Source: Apostichopus japonicus
Taxonomy: Eukaryota > Echinodermata > Holothuroidea > Aspidochirotida > Stichopodidae
Direction: 5' to 3'
Assembly: GCF_037975245.1 (NCBI RefSeq)
Contig: NC_092583.1
Span: forward strand, 9,648,764-9,712,763
DNA length: 64,000 nucleotides
Notes under the pieces: generated by a model
What the model was told of the DNA's origin: nothing
What the model saw: the letters and a program-made list of their open reading frames with translations, nothing else
Database searches by the model: none
Shown here: positions 11,101 through 56,775 of the stretch, piece by piece
How the letters are laid out: each line of letters starts with the position of its first letter
How positions within the stretch are numbered: position 1 is the first letter of the stretch
Position numbers and translations under genes: made by a program

Positions 11101-14100
11101 AGATTTGTTTTGGGAATCTAGAATTTTAAAGGTTGGTAAATTGCATTGTGGTAAATTTAAATGTTGCCAGATGCAATGATGACCAGGAATTCATTTTTGC
11201 ATTTTTGGCAACATTCTGTTTCAAACAGCAAAATTTGGTCAAATCTTCTTGGGGTAATACTCAGGTTTTATTATCTTCTCAAACTTTATTCCCTGGACAA
11301 GAACTTTTTTTAATTTTAATATTTCATATTTTGTCATCTGCAAATGACATTTCACAGGAATCAAGACACTAAAACTCAGTTTAAGTTCCTCTCAACCACT
11401 GGCAAGATGAACCTTCCATGGCATAGTTGATGGGATCAGGGTGAGGGGATTAGTGTGAGGGGATTAGGATGAGGGGATTAGGGTGAGGGGATTAGGGTGA
11501 GGGGACTAGGGGGCAGAGAAACAAAGATAATCTTTTAGTCAAGAGCTGTGCACTTTGAATTTTCCTTTTAACCCACTTTCCTTCTGGTGGGGGGGATGGG
11601 TGGTGGGGGCCAGGGAGGCACAAGGGGAATCATACACCTCCCATAACTACTACTGTATATGAAGTCCTAAAGTATATTGATTGTCAATACCGTAAATCTG
11701 TTGGTCAAAATTCAATTCTTTTTTCATATAACTTGCATAATCTGTTTTTTTAATTTTTACAATTCCACAGACCTATTCTTCATTTACCGGGCCCATCAAA
11801 GGCAACAGCAGCAGTAAGATGTTGTCCGATTCTCTTCAAACTACGGAAATCTTCCCCTCAAGAATCAGGTTAGTAAACCCTTACTGGAGATTGAAATGTT
11901 TGTTACCATGTGCCTCTCCTCAAAAGGACGACCTTAGGCCAAGAATGACCAAGAATTTTAGTCTCGAAATGTTGTAGTCCAAGAAAGAGGAAAAAATGTT
12001 GTTTTGCAAGTTAGACATCTTGATAATATGCTAATTCTCTGAAATGCCCCTGTAAGGCTAACATGAGATACGTTGTTCCGTGCAGGCTGAAATTTTAATG
12101 GTTCATCTAAATGAATAACTCGACAATGTTCCCTTAATTTCATGTAAACAACAGAAGCACCCTTGGCTGACATCTGACACTATTGTCCTTGGAAAAATTT
12201 GTCACACAATGTAAACATGTCAACTGACAATAAAAAAATCCCAAAAGAATCAAATTTTGCTCATTTTCCCTATTGAATTTTCTGTTGCATCTGATGAAAT
12301 GACATAATGTTCTGTCTGTTAGACTAAGTAGCTCAGCCACTTTAATTGTTGTGTGGAGGGGGTCATTTCATAACAGTTATTCGTCTAGAGATACAACCCT
12401 GGAGTGATAGCGGTGTTTGTTAACAGTTTACAACAAATTGAAATAAACTTTGTACCCGACTCCATCCTTTAAACCAACCACTGCATCACGTTTTGACCAT
12501 GTTGGATGGGAAATTTTAGTTTGACCCAACTAGATCTTGTTCATGATAGCTTGCAAAATTCTTCTTTCGTCTTCTGGATTCATTCATTCATCTCACTTTG
12601 GTTTTTTCTCTAAGAATCTGAAGAAATGGATACATCGGAACCGTCAGAGAAGACAGATGTTGGGAAAGAAGAGGTTGGGAAAGAAGAGGTTGGGAAAGAA
12701 GAGGAGGAGAAGGTGGCGGCACAAACTCCGGGAAAACCAACAGAAGAGGAGACCGAACCAAATCTTTTTGAGTAAGTTAAACTAAAATATTCAGATTTTT
12801 TTATATTTTTTTATTTCATTACTTATGAATCATGTGAGGATTTTGGATTTCAGAAGTAAATATGAGTGTCACAATATTTGCTAAAAGTTTGCAATTATTA
12901 CTTAAAAATGCCTGAAGCAGCTTTAGGAAATACTTGGGACTCACCGGATCCAAATTTTTGGATCTGGCCAGAACCAGATTTGCCCACACAATCCGGCCCG
13001 ATTTTATCTGGTATTACCAGATTATTTTCATGGAGATATTACTCCACAGTATGGTTCATTAATAAATTACTTAATTAAGAAATTAATTAATTCATCCATT
13101 CATTCAAATAAATTATGCCAATTTAAACTGTGTTTTTGTTCTGTACTACAGTTAATAATATTAGTTGTTTCATATTTGGTTAGTTAAATTGAAATTTTTC
13201 TAACAGCAGCTTAAACATCCTTTCAGAATGTTGAATAAAATATTGTGGTCAATTTGATCTTTCCTGGGTTTAATTAATTATGCAAAGATGTTTCTTAAAT
13301 TTAAGTCTGCTTGAAATATAATTCCTGGCCACAAATGGATATTCTTTTTATCCTGCTGGGTTAAGGTCGCACTGAATATCTTCTGAATCCCTACAGGACA
13401 AATTTGTAATGGTCGTACCGAGGTGACGTAGTTTGTTGACATCAAATTCTGATTGCATTGTTACTAAATACCCTCAAAATAGGTAAAATGATAAGTTGGG
13501 TTTCATCCCGAAAGCTGGTGTTCTACTCACCAAACCTTCACATCTCTCCAACAGTAATAACGTATTGGTCATTTTTATTTTGCTACATTCTTTAGGTCAA
13601 CCAAAATTGACCTAAATGGAAGGCCTGGTTGTTCGAGGGACAACCAAAAATATATCATTGGGCCTCAGTAGCAAACATGCATGAATAAAATACAACTAAC
13701 ATTAATTAAGGATATTTTAGCTGGTGGAGGTGAAGAATTTGGATTAAACTAAAGCATTGTCTTTGCTGCCTTGTTTTCAATGACAATGCAATTTTCTGAA
13801 CATATTCAAACAATGAGTCATTTGTTTTGGAACTGAATTTACACAAATCGTTTTCTTACAACGCTACATGACAGGATGGTGTTGTTTTTGCCACACATAA
13901 CACTATTGGATGTCGAACTAAGTACACAATCTTCACTTCTGACAGGGTGACCTTAAAAACAGATGTTTCTCCTATATACGTCACATTCCAAGAAAAGAGT
14001 AAAAACAGATAGTAGTCATGTTTTTATAGCTGTTCCGTTTCCTAGATACTCTCACTTTCACATCCGCTACGTCTCTGGAGAGGTCATTCAAAGGCTCAAA

Positions 14101-17100
14101 AATTTATATTGAAGTCAAGTCCTCAGTGCAGGCCTAAATGTTTAATATGTTAATCCATCGTTTTATAGGTTCCAATTAGTCAACCAAAACATTTTCTTTG
14201 GACTGAATATGAAATGATAAAGCACCCTTGATTGATATTTAACACCATTTATGATTTAAAAACAACTTTGTAGTGCATTTGTAAACATGTCAATTTGAGG
14301 CCATAAAGGTCTTATGTGTTTGCTATTGAATTTTACATTGCATCCGAGGAACTGACCTAATTATCTGAGTGTTTAGGCTAAGTAGTCCAGCCGTTTCAAT
14401 AGAAGGTTCTCAGATGTTTAAATGGTCATTTCTCAAAACTTACAAAGTAGTAAATAAACAGTCCAACTTGGACTGATTATATTGTTTTTGTAATGGTCTT
14501 CAAAATATCAAAACTGATTGTGTATCTATTCGGTAACTCTTTCTCCATTCCACCATATGTTTACTCATAAATAAATGTATTCATGTTTTAAGAACCTTAA
14601 AAGACCTGTTTCTTATCTTCTCAGCTAACCCTCTTGAATCATGTGATGTTGTTGTCAGTAATTTAAACGTACATACGACTTTCTTATTTTTCAACAGTCT
14701 GCCTTATCGTATGGTTTTTGCTGTGGCCACCGAGGACTCTATTTTGTTCTATGACACCCAGCAAAGCATTCCCTTCGCTTACGTCTCTAACATCCACTAC
14801 ACGACTATCTCTGATATAAGTTGGTGAGTTCACAGAATCAACAAGTGGTTTATATTGCATTTTATGGGTTGTCTTGAGAGTCAGAGCTGAATGAAACTAT
14901 CATAATTACATTATAATGATAGTTTGCACATATACCCTGCCATATATGGGGATGTTTGTTGCTTCAACTGCAATTTGCATAAGATATTTGCAATTTGCAT
15001 AAGATTTGCATAAGTATTGAAAGTGATCAAACTAAGACACCTTCCCCTAGAGTTTTGTTTAAAACATGCGCAGTCATCTGTCAGTTCCTTATCAATTTCA
15101 TCGAATTTCTGATTGGTTCTTAATTTCAGAAACCTATCTCATAGAAGTTTTGTAAATCACATGCAAACAGAAAATGAAATATATTGAAAAACTGTGTTAA
15201 CTCTCTCTCGACTAATTGATAGGTATCATGGAACTATAACTCACCAAAATCAATATAAAACTCTGCTTTCAGCATGTTTTGTTTTTGTCATTATTATTGT
15301 TAGTCTGCAGACAGTTAACAAAACACCAATGATGGGGTGGTTTGTACTGTTGGGAATTTCCTGCCATTTCCATGGCAACTAAAACTTAACCCCCAACTTT
15401 AAACTGTGCTAGCAAATCTATCAAAGATTTTTTTTGTCGTTAAAAGTGAGGTCAGAAGATGATGTAAATTTGCAAAGATGGGCCACAATCAATTCGGTAT
15501 ATTTTTTTATCACCTCATATGTATTTGTTTGTGTCCAGTGAAAAGAATGAAGAAATTTGCCCAAGTTATTCTTTCTAGAGCTTTCCTGTTGTACTTGTCT
15601 TATGTTATAGTATATGAACTCATTTAGAGGTCACACAAGTGATTTCTGGCTGCATTGCAAGTATAACGTGCCAAAATAGTTTATCAAAATGGTGCTACTA
15701 GTTGCTAGGGAACTTTTACAAATGTTGCACAGAGGTTTATAAATTTTTGTTTTGTGTAAATGTGTAAAATATCGATGTACATGTTGTTAACACATTGCAA
15801 AAACAGAAGAAAGCCAAAAAAAAGCTAGCCGCATAAGAAATGGAGAAATTTATTAGAGTTAAATTTGCTACTTGTTAAGTCTCATTACAAGATTTACAAG
15901 TTTGAAAACAGTATCAGATTTGTTCATGAATATTCAAAAGTTTAAGCCGGCCATGAATTGCCCGACCAATCATGGCCCGACTGAGCTTGGTTGTCATAGC
16001 ATGGGTAAATTGTGGATAGTTGAGCAGTATGCATGTGGGCAAGCTTATCTCACTCACTTGCTTCACCTTCCAAATGCATACATTTAAATATTTCTGTAGT
16101 CTTGTGCTTTCGATTTGTTTACTCACAAATGGAAGAAGAAACTAAATATCGTAATCTCTTGCGAAAATGCGTAGGTCTTCTGACGGTTCTTGGCTGGCAG
16201 TTTGTTCCACCGACGGATATGTGACGATAATATCCTTTGAACCTAACGAAATCGGAGAAATCTACGAGCCGCCTAAAGTTGTGGCAAAGAGTCAAGTCCA
16301 AGAGGAAACCCCGGTGGAGGAGGTAAAGCCTCAAGAAGAGCCAACCAATTGCATCACTCCTAAGGAAGGTGGGGTCTTGCCCGAGGAGATCTCTGTCAAA
16401 CCAGTAGGTTCCAAGAGCGAAGATAAGGAAGGTACAAAGGAAAAACTGAAAGCCGCTTTGAAAAAGGACTATCTTGAGCAAATGAACGGTGAAGATAATA
16501 AAGCGCCTAGGCGAATCACCACAACACATATATCCAGTGAAAGGGAAGTACCTGTACCGGTTGCTAAGGAAAACGTGGGTGCACCAAACAAAGACAAAAT
16601 ACCTCCCAAGATCCATTCTGTTAATGGCAGTGCACCAAGAAGGATAATGACAACTCTGCTGAGCAGTAGTGCAGTCAATTCAACAGTGACAGGGTAAGGA
16701 CTTTTTTTATCACAATGTCTCGTTTGTCAGTCATCAGTTTGTATATTGCCAAAATTTTGAGATTTGATTTTCCTCAAAAATGCATAAGAATTTCTCTTAT
16801 CTTATTATACCTTATCTGTATCTAGACCTAATTTGCATATCATACTCAGAGTCTGAAGTTGTTGTAGTCGTCAACCCAATGCAAAGCTAGAAAAAGTTTT
16901 TGAACAATCTTTGATTTGAAGAAAACCCTTCACATGCCTTCAGTAAGGGAGTAAAATAGTTGAACATAATTTGGTGCGGAAGGTGACAAAATTTAGGAAT
17001 GAACCTCGACCAGCCGTTTAAAACGACGATGATGTTCACTCGTTTTACGTAAGCGTCCAGTCGCGTATATCACTGTTATTCATAAAGTGTTTGCAGCTTC

Positions 17101-18617
17101 CTTGGCCATGTTCTATATGTAGATGTTAAATTGATGGTGCTATTGGTACACTATACTTGGAGGATCCTAAGGCAATGTTTAAAGAAACCTTGAGGACTTG
17201 GTTTCTTGAGAGTTTCCTTCTTTAGTAGAGAGGAGTATTTGTCTTTACAAACAGCTCTTTGCCACAGATCCTTAGTTACATATGTCATCTTTAATAAGAT
17301 GTAGAACAAGGCCAAAGGAATGTTGCCGTTTCTTTCCTCTTTGTATGAGATGTATTCCATTCTTTACATTGAGGTTTATTTTATGATGTATGTTACTTGT
17401 CGAGGGCATAGATCTATGAAAGTAACAGAAGTTTCTTGCTAAAAATGAGACACAAACCCACCCCATCATCTTTGGTTCATTATGACAGATTTACTTCACT
17501 CCTCGCTTACCTGTCTCCTCACAACCTTAGCACCTCGTTCTACCTGCCTATAAAGTCCTGGTAAAAAAATAAAAAAACAACAAGAGTAACAAAATAATAA
17601 TCATTAATAACTATGACCTGACACCCCCAGTTACTGCCCTTTCTATCATTGAAAATGTCTCACACGGATTTTCATGTGGAAAAGTTCCTTTGGGATTTCG
17701 TCTTGGGTTTTTTTGGCGATCGTTGGAAGTTTTCTTTCCTTGTATTCATAGGAGTTGGTTTATTATGACAGATCTTTGTGAAGATGACCCCCCCCCCCCC
17801 AAACAGCTAAGAAATATCTTGTTCATTTTGGGAGATATCCTAGTTAAAAAGTCACGACTGGGAGCTGTCGTTTTGTAAATCTGTGATGTCATAGCGCCGT
17901 TAGGATATGAAACTGTTGACTTTCTCTTTGCTTCAAGGTTAGATTGTTAACAGTGCTGAGACTGAAACCAATACCATCATTAGGTCATGTCAAGAAGTTC
18001 TATATTTTAGCAATCAGCATTTACAAAACCTATCTCCATTACAGAAAATAAGCATATTAATAATAAAGAAGAACCTCCCTTCCCCCCCTCCCCCTCCCCC
18101 AAAGCGCATGTGGCTCGATGTTGTCATATTTAGACTTGGTCAAGTCTAAATATAAATCGGGGGAGGTTATTCATGACAGTCATCTTAAACATTGATAATG
18201 AGGGATGGCTTTGTCTCCGTTAAGCCTGATCTTCAATTCCACAATTACTGGCAGTATTTTATTGCTGGTCACATAATTAGATGTCTTATTTTGTTTCAGA
18301 ACACCTGTGGTTCTTCATTCTAACGTTCAGAAGCCCCCCTCTGCTGCAACAAAACAAGGTATTATTTTATTTCATCTGAATTGGTTGTCAGTTTTAAAAA
18401 GTTCAATTTTTCCTGGTTGAAGGAATTGCCTAGCAATTGCTTGAAAAAGATAACCACTTTTTTTTAGTTCTTCCGCGATCTGTTTGCAAAGTATTTAAAT
18501 TGGCTTTTTTTTCTGGTAAGGATTTAACAAACATTTTACGTTTTTCTTCAATTGCATCTTTCTTCAGCTTCTAATCAACCAAGGAGAGTTACCTTGACAA
18601 CCATTAGTACTCCTTAG
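5076..18617 (+). CDS. chaf1b: Chromatin assembly factor 1 subunit B (CAF-1 p60), complete
   Basis: Thirteen exons join in frame to 612 codons: 5076-5198, 5601-5733, 6837-6951, 7266-7369, 8497-8593, 9722-9809, 10823-10992, 11771-11868, 12615-12771, 14698-14823, 16175-16693, 18300-18358, 18568-18617. All introns are GT-AG and the phases close exactly. The protein follows the family from end to end: an N-terminal WD40 propeller (about residues 1-440, with [11 protein letters not shown]-like, IIWDV and YVSNIHY-type blade signatures), then a charged disordered tail. CAF-1 is the nuclear H3-H4 chaperone that deposits histones behind replication forks; p60 bridges CAF-1 to ASF1. The human protein is 559 residues, so this one is longer, partly because exon 9 adds an acidic loop. 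The tail holds three PRR[I/V] motifs (near 516, 559 and 602) like the ASF1-binding motif. It converges with the nuclear receptor downstream. Confidence 0.96.
5601..5733 (+). CDS. chaf1b: CHAF1B exon 2
   Basis: Residues 42-85 and the first base of Asp86. Contains [19 protein letters not shown], a WD40 blade core. Acceptor AAAAG, donor GATG|GTAGGT. Confidence 0.95.
6837..6951 (+). CDS. chaf1b: CHAF1B exon 3
   Basis: Contains ILWRLQ, then a charged loop ([11 protein letters not shown]) matching the family's Glu/Asp loop before KTLRGH. Acceptor GCTTAG, donor CG|GTGAGT. Confidence 0.95.
7266..7369 (+). CDS. chaf1b: CHAF1B exon 4
   Basis: Encodes [16 protein letters not shown] and the blade end [13 protein letters not shown], almost residue for residue like vertebrate CAF-1 p60. 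Acceptor CGTTAG, donor AAAG|GTATAA. Confidence 0.95.
8150..8450 (+). mobile_element. Non-LTR retrotransposon 3' end (CR1/L2-like), truncated
   Basis: The translation contains [14 protein letters not shown], the typical last motif of a CR1/L2/Jockey-type reverse-transcriptase ORF (APxLWNxLP..I). After a stop it is followed by a short tail ending GCGCTATATAAAT and an (ATT)n-like simple repeat near 8430-8452. Only about 300 bases remain and the upstream frame is lost, so this is a 5'-truncated dead copy in CHAF1B intron 4. Confidence 0.65.
8497..8593 (+). CDS. chaf1b: CHAF1B exon 5
   Basis: Encodes a WD40 blade with [12 protein letters not shown] and ATISCDR. The acceptor CGACAG follows a retrotransposon remnant in the intron; donor AG|GTAGGA. 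Confidence 0.95.
9480..9532. repeat. Perfect 25-bp inverted repeat with a 3-base loop
   Basis: The arm at 9480-9504 (core GCTATTCACACCAAAGTG) and its exact reverse complement at 9508-9532 are separated only by ATA. It would form a long hairpin in RNA or a cruciform in DNA. It lies in CHAF1B intron 5. It may be a tiny foldback element; no target-site duplication was recognised. Confidence 0.85.
9722..9809 (+). CDS. chaf1b: CHAF1B exon 6
   Basis: Encodes [18 protein letters not shown] and a short polar linker, ending GAG|GTATGT in phase 0. Matches the family's VLRVYSIQ..VAFNVSK segment. Confidence 0.93.
10823..10992 (+). CDS. chaf1b: CHAF1B exon 7
   Basis: Encodes [20 protein letters not shown], the most diagnostic CAF-1 p60 stretch, then [13 protein letters not shown] and TTFVFSR. 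Donor AA|GTGAGT. Confidence 0.96.
11433..11513 (+). repeat. 14-bp G-rich tandem repeat with TTAGGG
   Basis: Five units of GGATTAGGGTGAGG (first three with single-base changes) plus a partial unit. Runs of G every 5-9 bases could form a G-quadruplex on the sense strand of CHAF1B intron 7. Confidence 0.85.
11771..11868 (+). CDS. chaf1b: CHAF1B exon 8
   Basis: Encodes [20 protein letters not shown] and [11 protein letters not shown]. The core matches the family; the last residues begin the divergent loop expanded by exon 9. Donor CAG|GTTAGT. Confidence 0.93.
12110..12430. repeat. Dispersed repeat family A, copy 1
   Basis: Shares diverged but colinear segments with 14180-14500 and 40600-40910: 'GTAAACATGTCAA..', '..TGCATC.GA..', 'TTAGACTAAGTAG..CAGCC', and 'GGTCATTTC'. 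Family unknown; no open reading frame and no clear terminal repeats seen. Confidence 0.6.
12615..12771 (+). CDS. chaf1b: CHAF1B exon 9: acidic loop insertion with VGKEE repeats
   Basis: Encodes about residues 310-362, almost entirely Glu, Lys, Thr and Pro. A 15-base unit encoding VGKEE is repeated three times (12657-12701). The exon is in frame (acceptor CTCTAAG, donor GA|GTAAGT) and its removal would break the phase with exon 10. In vertebrate p60 the corresponding loop, between the FELRP and SLPYRLVFA segments, is only about a dozen residues, so most of this exon is an insertion between propeller strands. Confidence 0.85.
14180..14500. repeat. Dispersed repeat family A, copy 2
   Basis: Contains TGACCTAATTATCTGAGTG, a GGCTAAGTAGTCCAGCC segment, and CTCAGATGTTTAAA, all found in the same order in the copy at 40600. 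Also matches copy 1. It includes a WAWNTRGGTCA element (reverse) at 14353-14363. Confidence 0.6.
14698..14823 (+). CDS. chaf1b: CHAF1B exon 10
   Basis: Encodes [20 protein letters not shown] and [18 protein letters not shown], a strongly conserved blade. Acceptor CAACAG, donor TG|GTGAGT. Confidence 0.95.
16175..16693 (+). CDS. chaf1b: CHAF1B exon 11: last blade and disordered tail
   Basis: The longest exon, 519 bases. It starts with [20 protein letters not shown] (the last propeller blade), then becomes a Glu/Lys/Pro-rich tail. Two PRRI motifs lie in it: [12 protein letters not shown] at about residue 514 and [12 protein letters not shown] at about 557. Acceptor CGTAG, donor GG|GTAAGG. Confidence 0.94.
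18126..18153. repeat. Short perfect palindrome
   Basis: ATATTTAGACTTG and its exact complement are separated by GT. It is in the last long CHAF1B intron; a chance hairpin or a foldback remnant. Confidence 0.7.
18300..18358 (+). CDS. chaf1b: CHAF1B exon 12
   Basis: A 59-base exon coding a short Pro/Val/Ser linker of the tail. It is supported by strong splice sites (TTTCAG, AAG|GTATTA) and by exact phase fit with exons 11 and 13; the sequence itself is not diagnostic. Confidence 0.75.
18568..18617 (+). CDS. chaf1b: CHAF1B exon 13 and stop
   Basis: Encodes [15 protein letters not shown] followed by TAG at 18615-18617. PRRVTLTTI matches the human p60 C-terminal SRRVTLNTL motif, which confirms that this is the true last exon. 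Confidence 0.92.
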
Positions 18618-19385
18618 TGGAAGGAATGTCGCACCTTTGACTGGTAGAAAAGTAAGAGCCATTACTACAGTACTGGGCCTAGCCTGAGGTGTTGTTGCCA
18701 TGTGAAAACTTCTCACTACTCAAGGCATTTGTCCTACTAAATGGAATTGTTTATCCCCATTTCATCAGGGAACTATTTTGCTGCTGTGGAAAGACCTGCT
18801 CGCGATGGTCGATTTCAAAAGGAGAGATATGAAGATATCAGACCATTGGATGAACTCCCTATTCGTTTGGCAGCCTTCTCTATTTGGTTTCAAACTATTA
18901 CTGTCAAAATATTGGCAAAGACGATGTTATTTTAAAAGTAGACATCTGCGATAGTCTCATATTAGAATGTAATACTAACAATTTACCGCTAGTTGTTCTT
19001 GTGGATTATCAATTAGACGTCATCCATACAGGATAATTAGACAAAGTGGGGGGGGGAGGGGAATGTCAGTGATCTATTACACTACACTCGATTGATATAG
19101 AAAACATATTTCATCATTTTTTTTCATTTTCGGGGTGTTGGTAGAATCCAGAAATGGATTTTATCATTTACTAGGAAAGCCCAAAGCAAAGACCTTTTGT
19201 TTACGACCAGCTGATGACAAATATAATACAATAACAGGACAATACATGTTTATATAATGTATATATTTCACAACTTTTTATCATCTTAACAACAAAAGTT
19301 CTTCCGTAAGACTTGTTATTCTGATGTACTCAAGTTTAATGTTGCATGTGACACCAAGACCAATAAAATTGCATGCGAATATTTC
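18618..19385 (+). terminator. chaf1b: CHAF1B 3' UTR and polyadenylation signal
   Basis: The region after the stop contains no gene. The first good AATAAA on the plus strand is at 19362-19367, followed by a T-rich stretch near 19390, so the transcript probably ends at about 19380. Confidence 0.5.
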
Positions 19386-21270
19386 TGGTTTTTTTTTTTT
19401 CCTTTTCCCATACTAAGATATTAGATGGTAGGTATTGAACAGAATTCCAAAACCTATCTTTTAATCAAAATTATTGCTGCAATAAAGTCTAATGAATCAT
19501 TAAAAACGGCATATTTAAAATGGCACAGGTAACAAAGTTGACGGCAAAGAATTGTGGCTAAAGTCGTCTTAAGTCTGTAGATTTAAGACGACATTTCTGG
19601 TCGAAAACTTTGTCAGTTAACACCAATCTTCAAAATCATAATAATAATATTATGTGAAGCACAAAGAGAGAGCATTTTATGAATAGAGAATTAATTAACT
19701 GTAAATTGGTAACATATGTGACCAATCCGCAAACCCCAAAATTAAAAAAAAAAAAAAAAAGATCAGATCAATCGTTCGGAAATTCAACAAAAACATATAT
19801 TGAAAGAAAAACAAATTCTATCACTGCATGGTACCCATTAACCCATTAAAATAAAATTGCTTTCAGTTTCAATAGATCTTCCTGTTTTGTTTTTCTTTGA
19901 AATATTGTTATCACAAGCAGCACAAGTTAAGTACGATGACAGACGATTTTCGTACTATAGTTTCTATATTCTTTGTATGTTTTTTTTTTTCTACAAACTA
20001 TAAATTCAATTGATTTTTCTTTCCTTGGTGTCACCCATTGACAGGTGCTTGTTTCTTCCAGTGGGTTTATATTTCTTACACTGTTGTCACAGGACAGCTT
20101 TAGAAAGTGCTGCAACTGGTGGTGGGTTTGTCTCTGTGGACAAAACTGGTTGTTAGTTAAATGCTGCTTACTACTTAAATGCAGAAGAGTCTTCTATATC
20201 GGTGGTCCTGAAGACTTTGAGGCTAATATCTTCCATGAAGTCTTGAGTCAGGACCCCCCCTGCCCCCATCCCAATCCTCCCCAATATTAATCTTGCACTA
20301 AACAGATCAAATTGAGGTTATACCCTAACAGCTGCAAAAATATATTAAAGAGTAGTTTCTATTTGTGCGTATAAGACCTAGTAACCCCGCCCTCCTCCAC
20401 CCCCAAACAAACATCAAAGCGCTCGTGCTCATGACATATGACATTTTGAGAGAAAACAAATGACATCTGAATATTACCCTAAACACTGATTTTTCTCATA
20501 TTTTTGTCAATTAAATGTTATTATGTCAACCTTATAACCGTGGATGTATATTTGGTACAGGTTACCTGTTGGTCTCACCCTTGATTTCACATAGTAAACC
20601 TGCGACTTGAAATCCAGAAACAGCTAATTGTGAAATGATCTTTACAGATTTTACAAAATTTTTATCATTTGATTGAGAAATTCCTCACATTGTCAATCCA
20701 CCTACTAAAATTCTCTAGATTTTGGTGAGATTTTTGAACAAGCAAAGAAAGCATTCGAACCAATAAGCTCAGGTCTTGCATTCAACTGACTAAGCTATCC
20801 AACCCTTTGTTTGTCGCTGATGTTTGAGTCCCTATGGGAAGTCCCCCGGGGACACGTAGATGTGGTGCAATATACAGCCCCATGAGGGGTTGTTTGAATT
20901 TTTCACATTTTGGTGTGTGGGTGTGACAAGTTTACCAATGACCAGGGCTTAAGTTGTAAAGTCGTGTGAGGGGGGGGGTGGGGTGGGGGGACTATAAACC
21001 TTAAAATTTATGATCCAGCAACATTCGTTGTAACTTGGCAAGTTAAGCTGAGAAGTGATTTCCTTTCCAAATTTGCGAGTGGCTTTTTTTCTCTACATGA
21101 TTTACTTAGAAAAAACTTTAAAGACGAGAATTATTTGTAAAACCACACTATGCTGTTCCTTCGAACCAATTAATGGCAGCAATTTCTTTAGCTTGGATAT
21201 CAAGAAAACTCAATAATTTCATATTAATGACAAATTCCTTGCATAATCTACCATTTCAAGTCAATCATGC
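19386..21270. other. Intergenic region between convergent CHAF1B and the receptor
   Basis: No exon recognised. It contains a poly-A run near 19743-19760, a 10-bp-arm inverted repeat (GTCGTCTTAA, near 19563-19595), and C- and G-runs near 20260, 20390 and 20975. Confidence 0.5.
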
Positions 21271-21291
21271 AGGTAAATATTTATCATCTTT

Positions 21292-21297
21292 TTTATT
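21292..21297 (-). terminator. Candidate polyadenylation signal of the nuclear receptor
   Basis: AATAAA on the minus strand, the first one downstream of the receptor stop codon (about 630 bases). It implies a 3' UTR of about 21270-21927, which contains a RORE match at 21790-21800. Confidence 0.4.
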
Positions 21298-21789
21298 AAA
21301 CTTTGAATAAAACAGAGATGAAGATTAATCGATAATGTTAGATATTAAATGATATATGACAAATCTCAATAGTTCAGCCCATCTTGTCATCTATTGCAAT
21401 CTTTCTCTTTTGGCAACCACGACGATGCACAGGTCGAGAGTTTTGAATCGGAGGTCTTATATCATAGATCACTTGGGGTCAGCAGCAATTAAAGGCATTG
21501 AAGACTCGCCCTAAACCGCGTGCGGCCATGTGAAAAAGTTAACTTTCTGTTGCTTGCAGGTGACGTTTTGTTCGTGTCGCTAAAAAATGCAGACAGTAAT
21601 GAAACGTGATACTTGTTATCTTTAGCTGGACCTGAGATGTCCATCGCTGTATCCATACACTGTGCTGTGGGTATTGACCGCAGCTGTATGTACTGACTGA
21701 ACACTAGTGTCTAATTACTGGCGGTAGCAAGCTGTGTGTATTTTCTGGGATCGATGGTGGTGTCTAACACTTCTGTTACACCTCATTCG

Positions 21790-21800
21790 AAACTAGGTCA
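21790..21800 (+). promoter_or_regulatory. RORE match in the receptor 3' UTR region
   Basis: AAACTAGGTCA fits WAWNTRGGTCA exactly. A single site; function unproven. Confidence 0.35.
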
Positions 21801-21927
21801 GATGACCGGCATTAGACGTTTCTTTTTGCGCGAGTCTTCACACCCTTTAAAGAACAGCTTGCTATTTCCCAAAAGACTATCTGGAAATCCCTCCAATCAC
21901 CTGGCCTATCCAGGAGCTGGCTTAGTC

Positions 21928-56775
<34,848 letters not shown>

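Larger units (their letters stand above)
5199..18567 (+). other. Introns of CHAF1B: contents
   Basis: Introns of more than 300 bases hold the following. 5199-5600: nothing. 5734-6836: G-rich run near 6060 and (TA)n near 6670. 6952-7265: nothing. 7370-8496: non-LTR retrotransposon 3' end. 8594-9721: perfect hairpin at 9480. 9810-10822: a diverged ~60-bp duplication (near 10010 and 10185) and C/G runs near 10525-10566. 10993-11770: 14-bp G-rich tandem repeat at 11433. 11869-12614 and 12772-14697: one copy each of a dispersed repeat. 14824-16174: nothing recognised. 16694-18299: C/T runs and a 28-bp palindrome at 18126. Confidence 0.6.

Noticed and set aside
16119-16678. 165- and 69-residue minus-strand open frames
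   Set aside because: Shadows of CHAF1B exon 11 on the opposite strand.
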